Shown here piece after piece: positions 1 through 7,384 of a DNA stretch of 46,109 nucleotides. The notes beneath the pieces were generated by a model that was not told where the DNA came from, made no database searches, and saw nothing but the letters and a program-made list of their open reading frames with translations. A program made the position numbers and the translations under genes. How positions within the stretch are numbered: position 1 is the first letter of the stretch; the number at the start of each line of letters is the position of its first letter. This DNA is from CAYYTU01 sp964474655 (GTDB taxonomy: Bacteria > Chloroflexota > Anaerolineae > B4-G1), in NCBI GenBank assembly GCA_964474655.1, contig CAYYTU010000021.1:1-46109 (forward strand), in the 5' to 3' direction.

Positions 1-114
1 GCTAGCGCGTATATTATACCATTGATCGCGAGATTGGGTACCAGCGATATTCCTCCGAAAAAGTGGACACGAAGATAAGCAAAATCGTGTATAATACCAC
101 TCGGGAGGAAGACT

Positions 115-411
115 ATGACAAAGAAAAGAAAGACGTATACGAAGGAGTTCAAGATCGAAGCGGTTCAGTTGCTCGAGAGAAGCGGCAAGACCCAAGAAGA
201 CCTTGCGGAGGAGTTGGGAACGTCGTCGAGCAGCTTGTCCCGTTGGAAGAAGAAGTATGGCAAAGATAGTGAAGATGCTTTTCCTGGTCGTGGGCGTCTA
301 ACGCCGCAGGACGAGCGTATCCAGCAACTGGAACAGGAGAACGAGATCCTGCGCCAGGAACGGGACATCCTAAAAAAAGCAGTCGCCATCTTCTCGCGAC
401 CAAGCAGATGA
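115..411 (+). CDS. IS3-family transposase OrfA (helix-turn-helix)
   Basis: A 98-residue protein starting MTKKRKTYTKEFKIEAV, the usual opening of the IS3/IS911 OrfA DNA-binding subunit. A helix-turn-helix covers about residues 12-50 (QEDLAEELGTSSSSLSRWKKK), followed by a leucine-zipper-like coiled coil (about 63-92, QQLEQENEILRQERDILKKA) used for OrfA multimerisation. The start has a good Shine-Dalgarno (GGGAGGAAG) just upstream. The stop overlaps the orfB ATG (ATGA at 408-411), as usual in this family. It normally acts with OrfB, either separately or as an OrfAB frameshift product that binds the element ends. Since orfB is broken here, this copy cannot transpose by itself. Confidence 0.85.
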   Translation: MTKKRKTYTKEFKIEAVQLLERSGKTQEDLAEELGTSSSSLSRWKKKYGKDSEDAFPGRGRLTPQDERIQQLEQENEILRQERDILKKAVAIFSRPSR

Positions 412-969
412 TCTTCCAGTTCATCGAGGATCATCGGGGCGAGTTTCCGATCATTCGGATGTGCAAGGTGCTGGAGGTGTCACGCAGCGGTTACTATGCC
501 TGGCGTGGACGGCCGCCCAGCGAGCGAGAGATGGCTAATCAGCTTTACGAGAAGATCAAAGAAGAGTACGATAAGAGCAACGGGACCTACGGCACTACCA
601 GGCGCTCAAGAAACAGAGCATAGTATGCAGTGAGAACCGTGTAGCTCCCCCTAATGCGCTCACGGAACCTGCGGGCCAAGCAGAAGAACCGCTACCGGAC
701 CACGACCAGGCCCAATGAGGCTGATCCGGTAGCTCCCAACCTGGTGGATCAAGACTTTGAAGCCAAGCGCCCGAACCAGAAGTGGCTGACCGACATCACG
801 TACATCTCGACGGAAGAAGGTTGGCTCTACCTGGCGACAGTGCTCGATCTGTACAGCCGACGTATCGTGGGCTGGGCGATGTCGGATTGAATGACAGAAG
901 ACTTGACCATCGGGGGCTCTGAAGATGGCCATCCGGCAGCGACAAAGGATCATCACCCACCAGGCAATA
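408..969 (+). pseudogene. IS3-family transposase OrfB, frameshifted and truncated
   Basis: The reading frame begins MIFQFIEDHRGEFPI and reaches SGYYAWRGRPPSERE, typical of the OrfB N-terminal HTH_21 region. Near 600 the frame breaks. ALKKQSIVCSENRV continues in another frame (602-645), then LMRSRNLRAKQK in the original frame from 654. The integrase core is recognisable with the first catalytic Asp in LTDITYI, but a TGA interrupts it at 888-890. A further shift at a G-run (about 912-916) leaves ALKMAIRQRQ as the last recognisable piece. The HSDRG-type second Asp and the final Glu are absent. At least three frameshifts, one stop and a 3' truncation make it a dead remnant. Confidence 0.85.
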
Positions 970-983
970 TAATGAGGGCACCA

Positions 984-1715
984 ATGGACGATTACAGACG
1001 ATCTGTTCTGATTGCAATTCCATTTCTGTTTCTGATTGGCGTAACGCTGATCGTCATCTCCCTCCAAGGCGAAGGCGACGGGTCCCCCCCTGCCACGCCC
1101 ACTGCAACAGAAGAAGTAGCCCAGGTCTCACCCACGCTGGCAATCACGCCCACCGTCACGTCCGCCCAGTACGTCGTCCAACCGGGAGATACGCTCTCAA
1201 CTATCGCGGAGGCCCAGGATGTGACCGTCGAGGAGCTGATCGCGGCCAACGATATCGAGAGCCCCGACGTGCTCCAGGTCGGTCAGACGCTCGTCATTCC
1301 CGTCGGGGGCCTCCCTACACCAGATCCAACCATTACGTCGTCGGCCCCGCTCTCGCCCACAGCATCGCCACCTCCAACGCCGCTGCCCACCCTGACGCCA
1401 TCTGGGCCGCCGGCGGTGGAGATCGCAGAAGTGTTGGCAACCGGCGACGTCAACTCTGAGATGGTTATCGTCAAGAACCAGGGGGGAATGGCAAATCTGG
1501 AAGAGTGGTCATTCGCGGACAACGAGGGGAACACGTTCACTTTCCCCTCGCTGACACTCTTTAAAGGTGCTGTAGTGCGCATCCATTCCCAGGCCGGGGA
1601 CAACACGCCTCACGATCTCCACTGGGGACGCACGGAAGCAGCCTGGCAGAGCGGAGAAATGATCACCGTGCGCGATGCAGCGGAGAACGTGGTGGATACT
1701 TACATCGTGCCTTGA
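984..1715 (+). CDS. Membrane-anchored LysM and lamin-tail-domain protein
   Basis: A 243-residue protein. Residues about 7-27 form one hydrophobic segment (SVLIAIPFLFLIGVTLIVI), an uncleaved anchor or signal peptide. A Pro/Thr-rich linker leads to one LysM domain (about 62-106, YVVQPGDTLSTIAE ... VGQTLVIP) that binds peptidoglycan glycans. A second Pro/Ser/Thr-rich linker is followed by a C-terminal beta-rich domain (about 143-243: VEIAEVLATGDVNSEMVIVKN, LEEWSFAD, VVRIHS) resembling the lamin-tail domain of bacterial surface proteins. The open frame extends upstream to 891, but that part is IS remnant. I choose ATG 984, with GAGGG a few bases upstream; ATG 972 is possible. It ends directly against convergent murA. 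Confidence 0.8.
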   Translation: MDDYRRSVLIAIPFLFLIGVTLIVISLQGEGDGSPPATPTATEEVAQVSPTLAITPTVTSAQYVVQPGDTLSTIAEAQDVTVEELIAANDIESPDVLQVGQTLVIPVGGLPTPDPTITSSAPLSPTASPPPTPLPTLTPSGPPAVEIAEVLATGDVNSEMVIVKNQGGMANLEEWSFADNEGNTFTFPSLTLFKGAVVRIHSQAGDNTPHDLHWGRTEAAWQSGEMITVRDAAENVVDTYIVP

Positions 1716-2996
1716 TCAGACGCAGATGCGCTTGACCCGCGCCCCCAGGGCGCTCAAATTCTGCTCCACATGCTCGTAGCCGCGGTCGATCTGGCGGATG
1801 TTGTGAATGAGACTCTCCCCCTCGGCGCAGAGAGCCGCGATCAGCAGTGCCATCCCAGCCCGGATGTCAGGGCTACTCACCTCATCCCCGTGCAACGGCG
1901 ATGGGCCCTGCACCACACAGCGATGCGGATCACAGAGGATGATTCGCGCCCCCATCGCGATCAGCTGGTCGACGAAGTAGAGGCGGCTCTCGAACATCTT
2001 CTCGTGGAAGAGGACCGTCCCGCGGGCCTGAGTGGCCAGGACGATAGCGATGCTCATCAGATCGGCGGGGAAGGCCGGCCAGGGTGCATCCTTGATGGTG
2101 GGGATGGCGTCGCCGATATCGGGTAGAATCATCATCTTCTGATCGGCGGGCACGAAGACGTCGTCGCCGCGCACCTCGAACGTCACGCCCAGCCGCTCAA
2201 AGACCAGCTTCACCATCCGCAGGTGCTCCGGCGCGGCGTGCTTGATCAGCAGCTCGCCGCCGGTCACCGCGGCCAGCGCGATGTAGCTCCCCACTTCCAT
2301 ATAATCGGCCCCGACGGTGAACTCGCCGCCACTCAGCCGGTCGACCCCGTGGATGGTGAGTGTATTGGAACCGATGCCTCCAATCTGCGCTCCGAATGCG
2401 TTCAGCATCTTACAAAGATCCTGGACGTGCGGCTCGCAGGCGGCGTGACGGATGATGGTAGTGCCCTCGGCTAACACGGCTGCCATAATGGCGTTCTCCG
2501 TCCCGGTGACGCTGGCCTCATCCAACAGGATATCCGCTCCCCGAAGTCGGTCGCTTTCCAGCCGGAAAGCGCCATCGGTCTCCACCTCGGCGCCCAACGC
2601 GCTTAGCGCCAGGAAATGCGTATCCACCCGTCGCCGCCCGATGACGTCGCCGCCGGGCCGCGGCATATAGACCCGCCCTGTTCGCGCCAGCATCGGGCCG
2701 GCCAGCGTGATCGACCCACGGATGCGGCTGAAAAGATCGGGATGAAGATCGGACGAGCGGATATTTTCGGCCTGGATGCGCCAGCTGTGGCGATTCAGCT
2801 TTTCCACCGAAGCACCGACATCGGCCAGCAGCTGGCCCATCGTCTCCACATCGCCGATGGCGGGCAAGTTGTGGAGCGTAACTGGCTCATCAGTCAACAA
2901 GCACGCCGCCAGGAGCGGTAAAGCAGCGTTCTTATTGCCGCTGGGCACGAACGTGCCAGAAATAGGATATCCACCCTCAATCAAAAATTTCTCCAC
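1716..2996 (-). CDS. murA: UDP-N-acetylglucosamine 1-carboxyvinyltransferase (MurA), Asp variant
   Basis: This 426-residue enzyme transfers enolpyruvate from PEP to UDP-GlcNAc, the first committed cytoplasmic step of peptidoglycan synthesis. Family marks include SGNKNAALPLLAA near the N-terminus (Lys22/Asn23), GPMLARTGR, the active-site loop PGGDVIGRRRVDTH and TIKDAPWPAFPADLMS. Length is normal for MurA. The loop carries Asp117 where E. coli MurA has Cys115 (PGGCxIG). The same exchange in mycobacterial and chlamydial MurA is known to make the enzyme insensitive to fosfomycin, so this protein is predicted to be insensitive too. Translation starts at GTG (2994-2996) with GGGGGGAG about 8 bases upstream. 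Confidence 0.95.
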   Translation of the reverse strand: MEKFLIEGGYPISGTFVPSGNKNAALPLLAACLLTDEPVTLHNLPAIGDVETMGQLLADVGASVEKLNRHSWRIQAENIRSSDLHPDLFSRIRGSITLAGPMLARTGRVYMPRPGGDVIGRRRVDTHFLALSALGAEVETDGAFRLESDRLRGADILLDEASVTGTENAIMAAVLAEGTTIIRHAACEPHVQDLCKMLNAFGAQIGGIGSNTLTIHGVDRLSGGEFTVGADYMEVGSYIALAAVTGGELLIKHAAPEHLRMVKLVFERLGVTFEVRGDDVFVPADQKMMILPDIGDAIPTIKDAPWPAFPADLMSIAIVLATQARGTVLFHEKMFESRLYFVDQLIAMGARIILCDPHRCVVQGPSPLHGDEVSSPDIRAGMALLIAALCAEGESLIHNIRQIDRGYEHVEQNLSALGARVKRICV

Positions 2997-3074
2997 AACT
3001 ATGCTCCCCCCATTGACGAGATAACCAACAAGCCGGCGTGACGCCGCCTCGTAGCACTAGAACAGTTGACGACG

Positions 3075-3917
3075 CTACCACTCCACCACGATCGGGTCTC
3101 CTGGCCGCAGGCTCAGACGCTCCGCTGCGCTTCCTTCGCGCACAGCGACTTCCAAGAAGCCCCCGCTGCCCACCAGTGCCAAAAGTTGACCGCGCCCGAC
3201 GTCGGCATAGGCTCGCTTGATGCCGATGACCTCAACGCCTCCGATGCTGACTCGCGAGTCGGCTTTCAGCATGATGCGCTCATCGCCCGACCGGAACGCC
3301 GGAGATAGCGTCAAAGTCTCCGCATCTGGGCCCCTGGTCAGCCTCCCAATGCTGGTGACTACGTTGCCGAAATGATCGGTATGGAGCACCTGGCCCCTCA
3401 CGCGCTCGTCGGCGAGCGTCAACTGCGGCAGGGGCAGCGTGATCGGATCGGTCACCGGCGGGCCGAGCTCGTCGATATCGACGCCAGCCGCCAAGTGCGC
3501 CGCAGCCGGGGCAAAGATATCCCGCCCGTGAAAGGTGTGGCTGACATCGGCCAGCTGATACTGCGGTTCGGCCAGCTCCACCAGAGCCTCGACCGATTGC
3601 TCGGCCATAATGTAACTGAAAACGCCGTTATCCGGCCCCACGAACATACCAGCCGGCGTGCGCAAGGCGATGGCCCGCCGCGCACTCCCCACACCAGGAT
3701 CGACCACCACCAGATGGACCGTACGAGACGGAAAAAACGGGTAAGCCGTATAAAGCACGTAAGCAGCCTGCCGCACGTCCTGCGGCGGTATTCGCTGAGA
3801 AATATCGACCAGCTGGATGTGGGGGGTGATATTCAGCATCACCCCCTTCATCGCACCGACGTAGCCATCGACGGTGCCAAAATCTGTTGTAACCGTGACG
3901 ATCGATTTTACACGCAT
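3075..3917 (-). CDS. S-adenosyl-L-methionine hydrolase (adenosine-forming), DUF62 family
   Basis: A 280-residue protein of the SAM hydroxide adenosyltransferase/fluorinase-like family, which splits SAM with water into adenosine and methionine. Diagnostic elements are the opening VTTDFGTVDGYVGAMKGV, DISQRIPPQDVRQAAYVL, VVVDPGVGS, GPDNGVFS, FHGRDIFAPAAAHL and the C-terminal barrel with HTDHFGNVVTSI. A hydrolase rather than a halogenase is inferred because no halogenase-type neighbours are seen. The start is ATG 3917. A strong sigma-70-like promoter on this strand ends about 8 bases before it, so the message may be leaderless, which would explain the lack of a Shine-Dalgarno. TTG at 3920 is the alternative start. 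Confidence 0.9.
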   Translation of the reverse strand: MRVKSIVTVTTDFGTVDGYVGAMKGVMLNITPHIQLVDISQRIPPQDVRQAAYVLYTAYPFFPSRTVHLVVVDPGVGSARRAIALRTPAGMFVGPDNGVFSYIMAEQSVEALVELAEPQYQLADVSHTFHGRDIFAPAAAHLAAGVDIDELGPPVTDPITLPLPQLTLADERVRGQVLHTDHFGNVVTSIGRLTRGPDAETLTLSPAFRSGDERIMLKADSRVSIGGVEVIGIKRAYADVGRGQLLALVGSGGFLEVAVREGSAAERLSLRPGDPIVVEW

Positions 3918-3925
3918 CAACGGCT

Positions 3926-3954
3926 ATTCTACAAAGAAGCACGGAACTCGTCAA
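3926..3954 (-). promoter_or_regulatory. Promoter of the SAM hydrolase gene (leaderless type)
   Basis: On the minus strand TTGACG (3954-3949) is followed by 17 bases and TAGAAT (3931-3926). The predicted transcription start, about 7 bases on, falls next to the ATG at 3917, so almost no 5' UTR is left. Seen by eye only; no start-site data. Confidence 0.6.
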
Positions 3955-3960
3955 GCATCG

Positions 3961-4113
3961 GCGCAAACGATCCAACGAGGCAATTCTGGACAGACGCATT
4001 AGACTTCCGCTACCAGATTTACCGGGTATATCAACTCAGGCAGATTTATTTGCCTTGCTCATGTCCAAGCACCCCTGCGGTATTGAGAGCGCTTTCGTTA
4101 AACAATCGACTTT
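3961..4113 (+). repeat. R1 dispersed repeat, copy a (diverged, long form)
   Basis: A diverged copy of a repeat family found six times in the window. It shares GCGCAAACGA, GACGCATTAGA, TTTACC...ATATCA and a TTTGCCTTG junction with the copy at 44095, plus an extension (AAGCAC, CTGCGG, ATTGA, GCGCTTTCG, TTTGAAA) also seen in copies c and d. It lies between the divergent SAM hydrolase and phasin-like promoters and has no coding potential. Confidence 0.65.
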
Positions 4114-4132
4114 GAAATCCGCAAACGGGCGT

Positions 4133-4160
4133 TTGTAATTCCGGTAAATGGAATTATAAT
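4133..4160 (+). promoter_or_regulatory. Promoter of the phasin-like gene
   Basis: TTGTAA (4133-4138), a 16-base spacer and a perfect TATAAT (4155-4160) form a sigma-70-like promoter. Transcription would start near 4167, giving a leader of about 110 bases before the gene at 4278. Confidence 0.6.
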
Positions 4161-4277
4161 ACAGAAGCAGCGAATAACCTGTCAGCCAACTAAGAATCTC
4201 GGTTTTGTTTGCTGCTCGCAGCTGAGAAGATTTGTGAGAAAGAATTTACTGAGGGGTAAAGAACAGGAGGTGTAACA

Positions 4278-4598
4278 ATGGCTAACTTGTTGGAACGATC
4301 CGTACTGCTGGGCCTGGGCGTCCTGACGCTGACTCGCGACAAGGTCAAGCAAGCCGTAGATGAGCTGGTCGAAGAGCAAGAAGTGGCTCCAGAAGAGGCC
4401 CGTAAGCTGGTGGACGCGCTGATCGCCAAAGGCGAAGAGGAGCGCGATGAGCTGCGCAAGATGATCCGCCAGGAGATGGAAAGCGTGAAGCCAGTCACGC
4501 GCAAGGAATTTGAGGAGCTACGCCAGAGCGTCGAGGAGCTTCACGCCAAGCTCGACGCGATGGCCGAAGAAGCCGAGTCTAAAGCCGAAGAAGCGTAA
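4278..4598 (+). CDS. Phasin-family (polyhydroxyalkanoate granule-like) small coiled-coil protein
   Basis: A 106-residue, highly charged protein beginning MANLLERSVLLGLGVLTLTRDKVKQAVDELVE. It matches the widespread short phasin-like family: an N-terminal amphipathic hydrophobic helix (about 4-18), then long Glu/Lys/Arg-rich helices with heptad character (about 65-106). Such proteins are often named PHA-granule associated, but no PHA synthase is visible in this window, so granule binding is only a family label. A very strong Shine-Dalgarno (AGGAGGTG) precedes the ATG and a separate promoter drives it. It is followed closely by the patatin gene (17 bases), probably in the same transcript; a lipid-surface role for both is speculation. 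Confidence 0.7.
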   Translation: MANLLERSVLLGLGVLTLTRDKVKQAVDELVEEQEVAPEEARKLVDALIAKGEEERDELRKMIRQEMESVKPVTRKEFEELRQSVEELHAKLDAMAEEAESKAEEA

Positions 4599-4615
4599 TC
4601 CGGCCCCGACATCCT

Positions 4616-5455
4616 ATGAAGCCATCACCGAAGATCGGCCTGGCGCTCAGCGGAGGTGGCGCGCGTGGCTTTGCCCACATCGGCGTGCTGAAGGTCTTGG
4701 AGCGAGCCGAGGTCCCCATCCACTGCCTGGCGGGCACGAGTATGGGCGGCCTCATCGCCGCGGCGTACGCCGCCGGCCTGACGCCTACCCACATTGAACA
4801 AGAGGCCTTGCGCATGCAGAGCGCGCGCCACCTGCTGAGCCTTGCTGATCCGACTTTACCGCGACGCGGCCTGTTTGAAGGCCAGAAAGTCTGCGACTAT
4901 CTAAGAAGTCAGATTGGCACCTGCACCTTCACCGATCTACAATTTCCACTGACGCTGGTCGCCGTCGATTTACAAACCGGTCAGACCGTCTACCTGAACG
5001 AAGGATACGTGGTGGAAGCCGTACGGGCCACCATCGCGCTGCCGGGCATCTTCAAACCGGTAGAAAGAGATGGACGCATCCTCGTCGATGGAGGTTTGCT
5101 GAATAACATCCCGGCCGATGTGGCGCGAGACCAGGAATGCGACGTCGTCATCGCAGTCAACGTGGCCGGGATCGAGGAAGGCTCCAACACGATGCTAGAG
5201 GCGCTCCAGCGAATCCGGTTATTCCCGGATGGGCTGGCGGAGACACTCCAGATTCTGTACCGCTCACTGGCAGTGATGATCGCAGACGCCAGCTGTCGGC
5301 GGCTCGAACAAGCCCAACCCAACATCCTCATCCAGCCCACTATCCCCCACGACGTTTCGGTCCTCACCGGCTTCACGCGCGCGGCCCAGACCATCGCCGG
5401 CGGCGAGAAAGCCGCCAGGGCCGCTCTGCCACGCATCCAAAAGCTACTACCCTGA
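4616..5455 (+). CDS. Patatin-like phospholipase (RssA-type)
   Basis: A 279-residue patatin-fold serine hydrolase. The glycine-rich oxyanion motif GGGARG is at residues 13-18, the nucleophile elbow GTSMG has Ser42, and the catalytic Asp is in VDGG (about residue 158). The Ser-Asp dyad is complete, so it should be an active acyl hydrolase on membrane or storage lipids. The short single-domain architecture without transmembrane or cyclic-nucleotide domains resembles cytosolic RssA/YlbK proteins. It follows the phasin-like gene by 17 bases. The substrate cannot be read from sequence. Confidence 0.9.
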   Translation: MKPSPKIGLALSGGGARGFAHIGVLKVLERAEVPIHCLAGTSMGGLIAAAYAAGLTPTHIEQEALRMQSARHLLSLADPTLPRRGLFEGQKVCDYLRSQIGTCTFTDLQFPLTLVAVDLQTGQTVYLNEGYVVEAVRATIALPGIFKPVERDGRILVDGGLLNNIPADVARDQECDVVIAVNVAGIEEGSNTMLEALQRIRLFPDGLAETLQILYRSLAVMIADASCRRLEQAQPNILIQPTIPHDVSVLTGFTRAAQTIAGGEKAARAALPRIQKLLP

Positions 5456-5541
5456 AGCCCTCGACAATATCCCAGACGAGGGGCCACAATAACCATAACC
5501 TTCCGTCACGTTACCATATGCGAACTAACGCTTGGAGATAG

Positions 5542-7224
5542 ATGAGAAGCCCTCAGCAGACCATACGTCACCTCAAACGCTACCGCGAAATCGTCCAGGT
5601 CTTCCTCAGTCACGGACTGGGCGAGCTGGTCGATCTGCTGGAGCTACAGCCCTACTTGGCACTGCCGCGCCGAATGGTACGTGGGCTGCGCTCGGAGGAG
5701 AGTGCCCCTCCGTTGAGCATCCCCCAGCGGCTTCGTCTGACACTGGAGGAGCTGGGACCGACTTTTATCAAGCTGGGACAAGCGCTCAGCACTCGCCCCG
5801 ACCTGGTGCCACCGGCATACATCAAAGAGCTCGCTAAACTACAGGATACCGTACCGCCGGAGCCGTGGGATCCGATCAAGGCTCAAATCGAGGACAGCCT
5901 GGACGCTTCGCTGGAGGATAGATTCGCTCAGATCGACCCCGAACCACTCGCGGCGGCCTCACTGGCCCAAGTACACGCCGCGACATTGCCCGACGGATCG
6001 GACGTGGTGGTCAAGGTTCAGCGTCCGGACATAGAAACGACCATCAACATCGACCTGGAGATTATGCAAGATTGGGCACAGCTGCTCCAGACCCGTATAC
6101 CACTGGGCGAGATTTACGACCTACCGGAGATTGCGCGGGAGTTTGCCAACACGCTACGCTCTGAGCTCGACTTTTACCGCGAAGGGTATAACGCCGACCG
6201 CTTCCGCAAGAGCTTCGCCGACGAACGCTACCTCCACATCCCAAAGGTCTACTGGGAACTGACGACCCGCCGCGTGCTGGTGATGGAGCGCATTCGGGGC
6301 ATCAAGATCGACAACATTGAAGCCCTGGACCGCGCGGGGTACGATCGCCACCGCATCGCGGTTCACGCCGCCCAGATGATCATCAAGGAGGTACTGGAGG
6401 ATGGGTTCTTCCACGCCGACCCACATCCGGGCAACTTTGTGGTGATGGAAGGCGAGGTCATCGGGGCTATGGACTTCGGTATGGTGGGCCATCTGAGCCA
6501 ACGGACGCGCAATGACCTGAGCCGCCTCTACGTCGCCGCTATCCAGATGGACGAGGAGAGTATCGTGGATCAGATGATCCGCATGGGCGTCGTTGGAGGC
6601 TCAACGGATCGAAAGCAATTGCAGCGAGACCTTAACCGCCTGTTGCGGAAGTATTACGGCCTGCCGCTGAAAGCGATTCGCGCCCAAGAGATCATCGCCG
6701 ACGTCACGCCCATCGCTTTCCGTCATCACCTGCGCCTGCCCCCCGAGCTCTGGCTGCTGGGCAAGACGCTGGCTATGATGGAGGGTGTGGGCCTGAAGAT
6801 CGATCCCAACTTCGACTTCGTCTCCTTCTCCCGACCATACATCCGGCGCTTCATCTGGCGCACGATGGTCCCAGAACGCTGGGGGGCGACGCTGCTCAAG
6901 AACGCGGGGGCCTGGAGCGACTTGATGAAAACTCTCCCGCGGATCGGCACACGGCTGCTAAACCGCACCGAGCGCGGCGATCTGGAGATTGTACTGCGCC
7001 ACAAAGAGCTGGATCAAGCGTTGATCCAGCTCGACCGACTGACCAATCGGCTATCCTTGAGCTTGCTGCTGGCGGCGCTCATCGTGGGCCTGGCGCTGCT
7101 GGTACCGGCTTTCAATCTGGCGGAGCAATTAAACCTGGCCACCGTGCTGGTCGTCACCGGCTTCATCGGCGCCAGCCTGTTGGGCGTGTGGCTCATCTTC
7201 TCCATCTGGCGATCGCGTAAATAG
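5542..7224 (+). CDS. ABC1/UbiB-family atypical protein kinase
   Basis: A 560-residue protein of the UbiB/ADCK family. The family-specific KxGQ motif is FIKLGQ (77-80). The Ala-rich nucleotide loop AAASLAQVH (137-145), the catalytic Lys in VVVKVQRP (158), HADPHPGNF (291-299) and the metal-binding DFG (311-313) are all present. Two hydrophobic segments at the C-terminus (about 505-555) anchor it in the membrane, as in UbiB. Family members support isoprenoid-quinone or other prenyl-lipid metabolism through ATPase activity rather than ordinary protein phosphorylation; no quinone genes lie nearby. ATG 5542 is preceded by GGAG. The R1-b repeat lies just downstream. Confidence 0.92.
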   Translation: MRSPQQTIRHLKRYREIVQVFLSHGLGELVDLLELQPYLALPRRMVRGLRSEESAPPLSIPQRLRLTLEELGPTFIKLGQALSTRPDLVPPAYIKELAKLQDTVPPEPWDPIKAQIEDSLDASLEDRFAQIDPEPLAAASLAQVHAATLPDGSDVVVKVQRPDIETTINIDLEIMQDWAQLLQTRIPLGEIYDLPEIAREFANTLRSELDFYREGYNADRFRKSFADERYLHIPKVYWELTTRRVLVMERIRGIKIDNIEALDRAGYDRHRIAVHAAQMIIKEVLEDGFFHADPHPGNFVVMEGEVIGAMDFGMVGHLSQRTRNDLSRLYVAAIQMDEESIVDQMIRMGVVGGSTDRKQLQRDLNRLLRKYYGLPLKAIRAQEIIADVTPIAFRHHLRLPPELWLLGKTLAMMEGVGLKIDPNFDFVSFSRPYIRRFIWRTMVPERWGATLLKNAGAWSDLMKTLPRIGTRLLNRTERGDLEIVLRHKELDQALIQLDRLTNRLSLSLLLAALIVGLALLVPAFNLAEQLNLATVLVVTGFIGASLLGVWLIFSIWRSRK

Positions 7225-7239
7225 TGGAAGAAGGAATCT

Positions 7240-7333
7240 GGGCAAAGCCCCAGGGCTGGGATTGCATACGCTCGGTAAACGCGCCTGTAGACAAGCTAAT
7301 GCGTCTAGGGCGCTTTGGAAGCTTCGTTTGCCC
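7240..7333 (-). repeat. R1 dispersed repeat, copy b (core, inverted)
   Basis: The reverse complement reads GGGCAAACGAAGC ... TAGACGCATTAG ... TGTCTACAGGCGCGTTTACC, nearly identical to the core of the copy at 44095. One end is GCTTCGTTTGCCC; the other (GGGCAAAG) is eroded. The roughly 65-base extension seen in copies a, c and d is missing. It fills most of the 160-base gap between the UbiB-like gene and the following glycosyltransferase. Confidence 0.75.
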
Positions 7334-7347
7334 CGGCGCGAACGTGC

Positions 7348-7375
7348 TTGTCACCGATAAGTGAAGTGATATAAT
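7348..7375 (+). promoter_or_regulatory. Promoter of the GT4 glycosyltransferase (leaderless type)
   Basis: TTGTCA (7348-7353), a 16-base spacer and perfect TATAAT (7370-7375). Only 9 bases separate the -10 box from ATG 7385, and no Shine-Dalgarno is seen, so the transcript would begin at or just before the start codon. Confidence 0.6.
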
Positions 7376-7384
7376 CGCCCAGAT

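Larger units (their letters stand above)
65..969 (+). mobile_element. Degenerate IS3-family insertion sequence remnant
   Basis: The stretch carries an intact IS3-type orfA and a broken orfB. A slippery A-run followed by G (372-379), typical of the programmed -1 frameshift of IS3 elements, sits near the end of orfA. The orfB part shows several frame changes and stops before the second and third catalytic acidic residues. A promoter-like TATAAT lies at 90-95. No right terminal inverted repeat is visible, because the element fades into the start of the LysM gene near 970. The left limit near 65 is a guess based on where IS-like sequence begins. Positions 1-64 hold nothing I can identify. Confidence 0.8.

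Noticed and set aside
65..969. An intact, active IS3 element
   Set aside because: orfB has several frameshifts, a stop and lacks two of the three catalytic acidic residues; no right end is found.
891..983. An upstream start (891) for the LysM protein
   Set aside because: The extra residues are translated IS3 orfB remnant (ALKMAIRQRQ is visible in another frame), so the gene starts at 984 or 972.
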